Both the position numbers and the translations under genes were made by a program. This document shows, piece by piece, positions 4,621 to 7,718 of a DNA stretch of 7,718 bases (positions are counted from its first letter, which is position 1; every line of letters begins with the position of its first letter). The notes beneath the pieces were generated by a model. That model had not been told where the DNA came from. It worked only from the letters and a program-made list of their open reading frames with translations, and did no database searches. The stretch is from ASMP01 sp041484115 (GTDB taxonomy: Archaea > Nanobdellota > Nanobdellia > Pacearchaeales > GW2011-AR1). The DNA is taken from assembly GCA_041484115.1 (NCBI GenBank), contig JBGPHA010000025.1, positions 1 through 7,718 on the forward strand. Direction: 5' to 3'.

Positions 4621-4920
4621 TTATTCATGCACCCTAAAAATCTCTCTCTTGCCGTGAAGATACATTTCTGTATATTTTGACATTTCTTCTGCAACTTCTG
4701 GTTTCATGTTTGGATCTGGCTTCCCTAATCTATATTCTTCCATTTGTTTTTCCCATTCTGACAAACTCTTGACTTGAGTCTCAACTATAACAGTATTGTA
4801 GTCTCCGACAGCGTCAGTCATCACTCTTACATTATTTCCTGTAAATCCTTTCTTGAATAGTTTTGCAAGTTTTCCCGCCTGTCCTGGTTTTGCTGTAAAT
4901 ATTTCTCTAATTATAAACAT
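4621..4920 (-). CDS. NIPSNAP-like dimeric alpha/beta-barrel protein
   Basis: A 99-aa protein predicted to form a ferredoxin-like dimeric alpha/beta barrel. It opens with strand MFIIREIFTAKPGQAGKLAKLFKKG, then RVMTDAVGDYNTVIVETQVKSLSEWEKQMEEY (32-63), and closes with helix MSKYTEMYLHGKREIFRV (80-97). The final GKREIFRV, and the pattern of a strand, a helix and then a strand reading VRVMTDAVGDYNTVIVE, resemble small NIPSNAP-domain proteins. The family name is moderately sure and the function is unknown. It is the first gene of the five-gene operon. A TATA box 26 bp before the ATG predicts a leaderless mRNA, so translation of the downstream genes would depend on coupling. Confidence 0.75.
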   Translation of the reverse strand: MFIIREIFTAKPGQAGKLAKLFKKGFTGNNVRVMTDAVGDYNTVIVETQVKSLSEWEKQMEEYRLGKPDPNMKPEVAEEMSKYTEMYLHGKREIFRVHE

Positions 4921-4938
4921 CGGATTTTGAAGCGGGAG

Positions 4939-4952
4939 AGATTTTTAAATCT
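4939..4952 (-). promoter_or_regulatory. Operon promoter: TATA box inside a 14-bp palindrome
   Basis: AGATTT-TT-AAATCT is a perfect inverted repeat apart from the two central bases. It contains the TATA box for the operon, with the T/A junction 26 bp from the ATG at 4920. A symmetric site covering the TATA box could also bind a dimeric repressor (inference). Confidence 0.65.
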
Positions 4953-4972
4953 TCTTATAACCAAAGTAGGTA

Positions 4973-4984
4973 ATTTTTTAAATT
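4973..4984 (+). promoter_or_regulatory. TATA box of the four-helix membrane protein gene
   Basis: ATTTTTTAAATT lies with its T/A junction 24 bp from the ATG at 5004 and 21 bp from the ATG at 5001. The spacing favours the second ATG. It is divergent from the operon promoter about 30 bp away. Confidence 0.55.
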
Positions 4985-5003
4985 GATTTTACTTATTTAA
5001 ATG

Positions 5004-5489
5004 ATGGGAGAAGGGGGAAATGAGGCAAAAGACTTAGGAAAAGAAGTTTCCAGTATAAAATGGAAACAGCCGGAAAGAGCAGTAGTGGCTTTGGTATTAT
5101 TATATATTTTTTCATGGTATTTGTTTAATGATATGTTCAATTTAATCTCTATATCTGGATTGGGCAGCACAGGAAATTTTTTTAATGGAATAAACATTCC
5201 GGTATCTATCCCCTTTTCTTTGAGTTTCGTAGTTATGATTTCTGTATTGCTGACTTTTATAATACGAAGCACAGATCAGTCAACCCATAAGCTTGTGAAC
5301 ACTATTGTTGGAATATGGATTTATTTCGGAACTTTCTTAATGGTTATATCTATGACTTTAATGTTACAAAAATTCGATTCTGCATATCAGGTATCATGGC
5401 TGTTTAACTTAACGAGAAATTCAATTTATCACATAGGTGTATTCATATTCCAGATTCCAGGAATAATTTATTTTGCTCTATTCAAGTAA
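5004..5489 (+). CDS. four-helix integral membrane protein, hypothetical
   Basis: The family is not recognised. The protein has 161 residues from the second of two adjacent ATG codons (5001 and 5004); the second is preferred because its distance from the TATA box (24 bp) is closer to the window's usual 26 bp. A polar, charged N-terminus of about 24 residues is followed by four hydrophobic segments, near residues 25-43 (RAVVALVLLYIFSWYLF), 67-87 (VSIPFSLSFVVMISVLLTFII), 97-120 (KLVNTIVGIWIYFGTFLMVISMTLML) and 140-160 (SIYHIGVFIFQIPGIIYFALF). Loops are short, and an RSTDQST segment follows helix 2. No catalytic motif is visible. It is transcribed away from the operon, and the DinB gene follows 43 bp later with its own promoter. 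Confidence 0.75.
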   Translation: MGEGGNEAKDLGKEVSSIKWKQPERAVVALVLLYIFSWYLFNDMFNLISISGLGSTGNFFNGINIPVSIPFSLSFVVMISVLLTFIIRSTDQSTHKLVNTIVGIWIYFGTFLMVISMTLMLQKFDSAYQVSWLFNLTRNSIYHIGVFIFQIPGIIYFALFK

Positions 5490-5501
5490 GATTTTTGGAA
5501 G

Positions 5502-5511
5502 AATTTAAATA
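5502..5511 (+). promoter_or_regulatory. TATA box of the DinB-family gene
   Basis: AATTTAAATA, with the T/A junction 26 bp from the ATG at 5533. It is preceded by the purine-rich GGAAG, a possible BRE. A leaderless transcript is predicted. Confidence 0.75.
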
Positions 5512-5532
5512 CCCTGCCTAATACAAAATAAT

Positions 5533-6012
5533 ATGACAGAAAAAAACCTAATTTTGAAATCTTTTAAGGATGAGCATGCTGTAACTGTAAAAGTTATGAA
5601 AGCTTACCCTTCAGATAAATTAGATTGGAAACCGCATGAAAGATCATTTAATGCCAGACAACTAATTATGCGTTTTATGGGAGAGCAAATGGCTATGGCT
5701 AAATTGCCAAAAGGTGGTTTTAATCCACCAACTGAACAGCAAGCAGAATCTGAATTAACTCTAGATCAACTGCTCGATGAATTTGAAAAAGGATATCATG
5801 AAGTACTCAAAGAACTTGAAAGTGCTTCAGATTCAGATTTCGATAATAAAATGACTTTGTTTTTTGGTAGAGAAATGAAATTATCTGATGCTTGTTGGAT
5901 TCCTATAAAAGATCAAATTCATCACCGTGGCCAATTATCTGTTTATGTTCGTATGGCAGGCGGTAAAGTGCCTTCCATATATGGTCCATCTGCTGATGAT
6001 CCTGGTGTGTAA
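5533..6012 (+). CDS. DinB family (four-helix metal-hydrolase-like) protein
   Basis: A 159-aa DinB-superfamily protein, a four-helix bundle that in bacteria includes thiol-dependent enzymes such as bacillithiol S-transferases and many proteins of unknown role. It has the expected order: helix 1 with PSDKLDWKPHERSFNARQLIMRFMGEQMAM (26-55), a middle helix LDQLLDEFEKGYHEVLKELES, and the hallmark DQIHHRGQLSVYVRMAGGKVPSIYGPSADD (127-156). The conserved HHRGQL is intact (H130, H131), but the helix-1 position normally His (as in LxxHxxxxE) appears to be Arg47, so a complete three-His metal site may be missing. This family is not the DinB DNA polymerase. Its own leaderless promoter is well supported. 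A bacterial origin is plausible. Confidence 0.9.
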   Translation: MTEKNLILKSFKDEHAVTVKVMKAYPSDKLDWKPHERSFNARQLIMRFMGEQMAMAKLPKGGFNPPTEQQAESELTLDQLLDEFEKGYHEVLKELESASDSDFDNKMTLFFGREMKLSDACWIPIKDQIHHRGQLSVYVRMAGGKVPSIYGPSADDPGV

Positions 6013-6111
6013 TATTTTTCTCTTGATCTTTATATTGTAACAAATATCTTAATAACGTTTTTGATAATAGTATTGCGTAAAAGAAGAATAAGAAGAAGTG
6101 GATTTTTAAAA

Positions 6112-6354
6112 TTAATCTTTGGTAGTTTTATAAAGCTGAACTGCACAAAAATAATCTCTATAATCAGTTCCTTTTACATAAGCATCAGCTTCTTTTTTAA
6201 AATGACTGGATCTGTGTATTACCGATTCACTAAAGTTTGTACTATGCCCATCAAAAGCAAGAAAAGGCTCTCCTATCGGAGTTGCATTAACAACTACTCC
6301 TTCAATGGTTCTTATTTTTCCTTCATTATCTATTTCTAGTTGTATTAGTCCCAT
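6112..6354 (-). CDS. hypothetical 80-aa protein, copy A of a duplicated pair
   Basis: I do not recognise the family. It is about 70% identical over its full length to the 80-aa protein at 6758-7000. Shared blocks are LIQLxIDNxGKI (3-14), TIEGVVVN (16-23), PIGEPFL (26-32), FDG (34-36) and KEADAYVKG (54-62), then RDxFCAVQLYKxTK near the end. The N-terminal half looks like two or three beta strands and the KEADAYVKG block like a helix or turn, in a soluble small alpha/beta protein. The block between residues 33 and 53 differs most between copies. A TATA box 26 bp before the ATG predicts a leaderless mRNA. An open frame on the other strand here is a shadow. Confidence 0.8.
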   Translation of the reverse strand: MGLIQLEIDNEGKIRTIEGVVVNATPIGEPFLAFDGHSTNFSESVIHRSSHFKKEADAYVKGTDYRDYFCAVQLYKTTKD

Positions 6355-6374
6355 TTTGAAATAATAAAATATTT

Positions 6375-6386
6375 GTATTTAAATTT
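6375..6386 (-). promoter_or_regulatory. TATA box of 80-aa protein copy A
   Basis: The minus strand reads AAATTTAAATAC, with the T/A junction 26 bp from the ATG at 6354. The box is conserved in position in copy B. Confidence 0.7.
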
Positions 6387-6402
6387 GATTGTGCTGAAAT
6401 TT

Positions 6403-6702
6403 TCAAGGAGTTTTATGTGTAGAATTTCTTAATTCCTTAGCTATATGAATTGCAACATACCATATGAAAAGAAGTGCAAGAATTATGAGAAACCCTACTA
6501 ATACATCTATTTCTAGATTACCAAAAAAACTATTGGTAGCTGGAGCTTGGTAGCTGGACTTTGCTGTTAATGCTCCTGGCCCATATGGCAATGAGGTTGT
6601 TATTGATGCAGGCCTGTTCAGTATGACAAAGACAAAAGCTGCCAAAACCAGGAGCATCATAAAAGAAATAACGACAACATGGTGTTTGTGTTCTTTTCTC
6701 AT
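6403..6702 (-). CDS. two-helix membrane protein, 99 aa, hypothetical
   Basis: The family is not recognised. A basic, His-containing N-terminus (MRKEHKHH) leads into a first membrane helix (about 9-28, VVVISFMMLLVLAAFVFVIL). A 36-residue polar, Pro/Ser/Thr-rich loop (29-64, including SLPYGPGALTAKSSYQAPATN) follows, then a second helix (65-88, IDVLVGFLIILALLFIWYVAIHIA) and a short basic tail. By the positive-inside rule both ends are probably cytoplasmic and the loop outside. The ATG at 6702 is chosen over an upstream in-frame TTG at 6711 because a TATA box lies exactly 26 bp before it. The gene sits between the two copies of the 80-aa gene and has its own promoter. Confidence 0.75.
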   Translation of the reverse strand: MRKEHKHHVVVISFMMLLVLAAFVFVILNRPASITTSLPYGPGALTAKSSYQAPATNSFFGNLEIDVLVGFLIILALLFIWYVAIHIAKELRNSTHKTP

Positions 6703-6721
6703 AAAATTCAATGGGTTATTT

Positions 6722-6733
6722 GGGTATTAAAAG
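6722..6733 (-). promoter_or_regulatory. TATA box of the 99-aa membrane protein gene
   Basis: The minus strand reads TCTTTTAATACC, with the T/A junction 26 bp from the ATG at 6702. The position decides between the TTG and ATG start candidates. Confidence 0.65.
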
Positions 6734-6757
6734 ATTATTGTGATAAGAATTTTAAAA

Positions 6758-7000
6758 TTAGTATTTGGTAATTTTATAAAGTTGAACTGCACAAAAATGA
6801 TCTCTATGATCATTTCCTTTTACATAAGCATCAGCTTCTTTTTGAAAATATCCACACATGAACATTACCATTTTACTAAAGTTTGAACCAAGCCCATCAA
6901 AAAAAAGAAAAGGTTCTCCTATCGGATTTACATTAACAACTACTCCTTCAATGGTTTTTATTTTTCCTTTGTTATCTATTGTTAGTTGAATTAGCTCCAT
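6758..7000 (-). CDS. hypothetical 80-aa protein, copy B of a duplicated pair
   Basis: Same length as copy A at 6112-6354; I count 24 differences in 80 positions. Thirteen of these lie within residues 33-53, where this copy reads FFDGLGSNFSKMVMFMCGYFQ and is clearly more hydrophobic than copy A (SVIHRSSHFK), while the flanking LIQLTIDNKGKI, TIEGVVVN, PIGEPFL and KEADAYVKG blocks hold. This pattern suggests the middle segment is a surface or binding part that has diverged in function or specificity (inference). No membrane anchor is convincing. It has its own TATA box 26 bp upstream, 49 bp after the 107-aa gene. The function is unknown. Confidence 0.8.
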   Translation of the reverse strand: MELIQLTIDNKGKIKTIEGVVVNVNPIGEPFLFFDGLGSNFSKMVMFMCGYFQKEADAYVKGNDHRDHFCAVQLYKITKY

Positions 7001-7020
7001 TTTGGAATCATAAAGGATTT

Positions 7021-7031
7021 ATATTTAAGCT
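7021..7031 (-). promoter_or_regulatory. TATA box of 80-aa protein copy B
   Basis: The minus strand reads AGCTTAAATAT, with the T/A junction 26 bp from the ATG at 7000. It matches the place of the copy A box. Confidence 0.7.
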
Positions 7032-7049
7032 TTATTGTGTTTAGAATTT

Positions 7050-7373
7050 TCAATCTTGAGCAGCTAATGAAAGCATTTCGAGTTCCATTCTACAGTTTCT
7101 TTCTAATTTCCTTAACTCTTTATCAGATAATCTACACTCATCAGGAAATCCTCTTCTTATACCATCAGGGATCAAATCTCTTATTGCTCTAATTTCATCA
7201 AGCAACATTCCACAATTACCTTTTTTTGTTTCTAACCCCGTTCCTGATACTTCTTCAAAAGATCTCCTATAAAGATAAAATTGCTGCATATGTGTTTCTA
7301 TTTCCCTAACCTTACCTAAGCTAAAATATCCTTGATTTCCTCTTCCATCATACAACACAAGAGCTACAGCCAT
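7050..7373 (-). CDS. hypothetical protein, 107 aa (paralogue of the 101-aa protein at 1965-2270)
   Basis: The family is unrecognised, and shared with the 101-aa protein about 5 kb away. Matching blocks are LYD (7-9), RRSFEEV (36-42), MLLDEIRAIRDLIP (56-69), GFPDE (75-79) and LSDKELRKLERNCRMELE (82-99). The second half looks strongly helical and the protein is soluble. It contains three cysteines (C54, C80, C94), of which only C94, in the motif LExxCR, is shared with the paralogue. A TATA box lies exactly 26 bp before the ATG, so the mRNA is probably leaderless. The gene is followed by the duplicated 80-aa gene, whose repeat unit begins at this gene's stop codon. Confidence 0.78.
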   Translation of the reverse strand: MAVALVLYDGRGNQGYFSLGKVREIETHMQQFYLYRRSFEEVSGTGLETKKGNCGMLLDEIRAIRDLIPDGIRRGFPDECRLSDKELRKLERNCRMELEMLSLAAQD

Positions 7374-7393
7374 TATATAAAAATTATATATCT

Positions 7394-7404
7394 ATTTTTA
7401 AAAA
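7394..7404 (-). promoter_or_regulatory. TATA box of the 107-aa protein gene
   Basis: The minus strand reads TTTTTAAAAAT, with the T/A junction 26 bp from the ATG at 7373. A leaderless transcript is predicted. Confidence 0.65.
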
Positions 7405-7433
7405 TTGTTGTGTTAGTAGTTTTTGGAAACTTC

Positions 7434-7547
7434 TTACCTATTTTTTGATTTTTCTTTTATAAATTGCTTTATTTCCGTGTCTGTTTCGGTGATTGCAACC
7501 AACCCAACAACGCCTCCAAGAAGTGCAGCAAGAAGAATTGGGTCCAT
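7434..7547 (-). CDS. membrane microprotein, 37 aa
   Basis: A very short open frame with the layout of a real single-span membrane protein. MDPILLAALLGGVVGLVAIT (1-20) is a hydrophobic helix with small-residue (GG, G) packing sites, followed by an acidic turn ETDTE and a basic amphipathic tail IKQFIKEKSKNR (26-37). This gives an N-out, C-in topology by the positive-inside rule. No family is recognised. The ATG is supported by a TATA box 25 bp upstream. That same box also sits 27 bp from the start of the divergent gene at 7600, so the two are probably expressed together. Its small size makes it easy to miss; an association with the neighbouring restriction-like gene is only inference. Confidence 0.6.
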   Translation of the reverse strand: MDPILLAALLGGVVGLVAITETDTEIKQFIKEKSKNR

Positions 7548-7567
7548 CTATAGGATAAGCAAGAGAT

Positions 7568-7577
7568 ATTTTAAAAG
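7568..7577. promoter_or_regulatory. Palindromic TATA box shared by two divergent leaderless genes
   Basis: ATTTTAAAAG contains the perfect palindrome TTTTAAAA (7569-7576). Its junction is 25 bp from the minus-strand ATG at 7547 and about 27 bp from the plus-strand ATG at 7600. No second TATA-like sequence is seen in the 52-bp divergent gap. Confidence 0.6.
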
Positions 7578-7599
7578 TTGGGGTTACTAGATAAAAACA

Positions 7600-7718
7600 A
7601 TGATTAGCAAAGAAGAAGCAAAGAACAAGATTAGAGAATTAGTTAAGGAATTTTCTGAATATTCTAAAGAAGAATTAAACGATAAATCAGAAAATCAGAT
7701 CAAATCAGAGTTCATAGA
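7600..7718 (+). CDS. partial gene, N-terminus resembling a type IIG restriction-modification enzyme
   Basis: Only 39 codons are present, running off the right edge. The N-terminal sequence MISKEEAKNKIRELVKEFSEYSKEEL, then NDKSENQIKSEFI, is a charged helix followed by the pattern (E/N)xQ(I/T)KxEFI. This resembles the start of Eco57I-like type IIG restriction-methylase proteins and related N6-adenine DNA methylases, which typically continue to a nuclease motif after FIxPLFxxLGW. Because neither the nuclease nor the methylase motifs fall inside the window, this is a similarity judgement, not proof. The ATG is fixed by the shared palindromic TATA box 27 bp upstream. If correct, the gene would methylate and cut DNA in one polypeptide. 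Confidence 0.5.
   Translation, partial: MISKEEAKNKIRELVKEFSEYSKEELNDKSENQIKSEFI

Larger units (their letters stand above)
6101..6405. repeat. Duplicated gene unit, copy A (partner 6746-7052)
   Basis: The similarity to 6746-7052 covers the whole 80-aa gene, its TATA box and upstream DNA back to the TGA stop codon of the preceding gene, and a few bases after its own stop. Both units are about 305 bp and direct, offset by about 646 bp. Exact ends are approximate. Confidence 0.75.
6746..7052. repeat. Duplicated gene unit, copy B (partner 6101-6405)
   Basis: A direct repeat of the unit at 6101-6405, starting at the TGA of the upstream 107-aa gene and ending just after the stop codon of the 80-aa gene. 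The DNA is most alike at the two ends of the coding region and most diverged in the middle. Confidence 0.75.

Noticed and set aside
4620..4694. Longer N-terminus for the VOC protein from an ATG at 4694
   Set aside because: It would overlap the NIPSNAP-like gene by 74 nt and add Cys/Lys residues foreign to the family; the ATG at 4619 sits 1 nt after the upstream stop with an AGGGTG element.
4997..5272. 91-codon open frame on the minus strand
   Set aside because: Antisense to the four-helix membrane protein, which has its own TATA box; no start signals for this frame.
6061..6339. 92-codon open frame on the + strand
   Set aside because: Antisense to the 80-aa gene, whose protein is conserved in a second copy while this frame is not kept there.
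6703..6711. TTG start for the 99-aa membrane protein
   Set aside because: The TATA box lies 26 bp from the ATG at 6702 but only 17 bp from the TTG, so the transcript would probably not contain it.

Overview
The window looks like chromosomal DNA of an archaeon, most likely a small-genome DPANN lineage (Woesearchaeota/Pacearchaeota-like; the phylum is inference). It is A+T-rich. It has an archaeal RNase P RNA and TATA boxes of the TTTAAA type. In seven of the cases read here the TATA box lies exactly 26 bp from an ATG or from a mature RNA 5' end, which implies leaderless transcripts. Three genes (DUF378, RRM, the 85-aa His-rich membrane protein) instead have leaders with Shine-Dalgarno (SD) sequences.

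Left part (1-1000): the C-terminal part of a LAGLIDADG homing endonuclease on the + strand runs head-on into the 3' end of a minus-strand tRNA-Phe(GAA) gene. Upstream of the tRNA on the same strand is rnpB (RNase P RNA), then an orphan 83-aa protein gene. Middle-left (1000-2900): a DUF378 membrane protein (+), then on the minus strand an RRM/glycine-rich RNA-binding protein with an 87-nt structured leader, a 101-aa orphan protein, a MORN/YwqK-like repeat protein and a small His-rich membrane protein.

Centre (2900-4920): one tightly packed minus-strand operon runs NIPSNAP-like protein, VOC protein, DUF1801 protein, PhnB-like VOC protein and an AHSA1/SRPBCC protein. The last two junctions are ATGA overlaps. 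The AHSA1 gene carries an in-frame TAA after codon 77 but is otherwise open to its natural end, so it looks like a fresh pseudogene. Such small fold families are typical of bacteria, and the operon may have been acquired laterally (inference).

Right part (4920-7718): a four-helix membrane protein and a DinB-family protein (+) are followed by a minus-strand run of orphan small genes. These include two 80-aa proteins that are duplicates of each other (about 70% identical, promoter included), separated by a two-helix membrane protein gene, and a 107-aa protein that is a distant paralogue of the 101-aa protein at 1965-2270. At the right edge a 37-aa membrane microprotein and a gene resembling the N-terminus of a type IIG restriction-modification enzyme diverge from one palindromic TATA box. 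No CRISPR array, insertion sequence or complete known defence system is visible. The most original material is the pair of orphan paralogous families, the RRM leader hairpin, the interrupted AHSA1 gene and the almost leader-free tRNA promoter next to rnpB.
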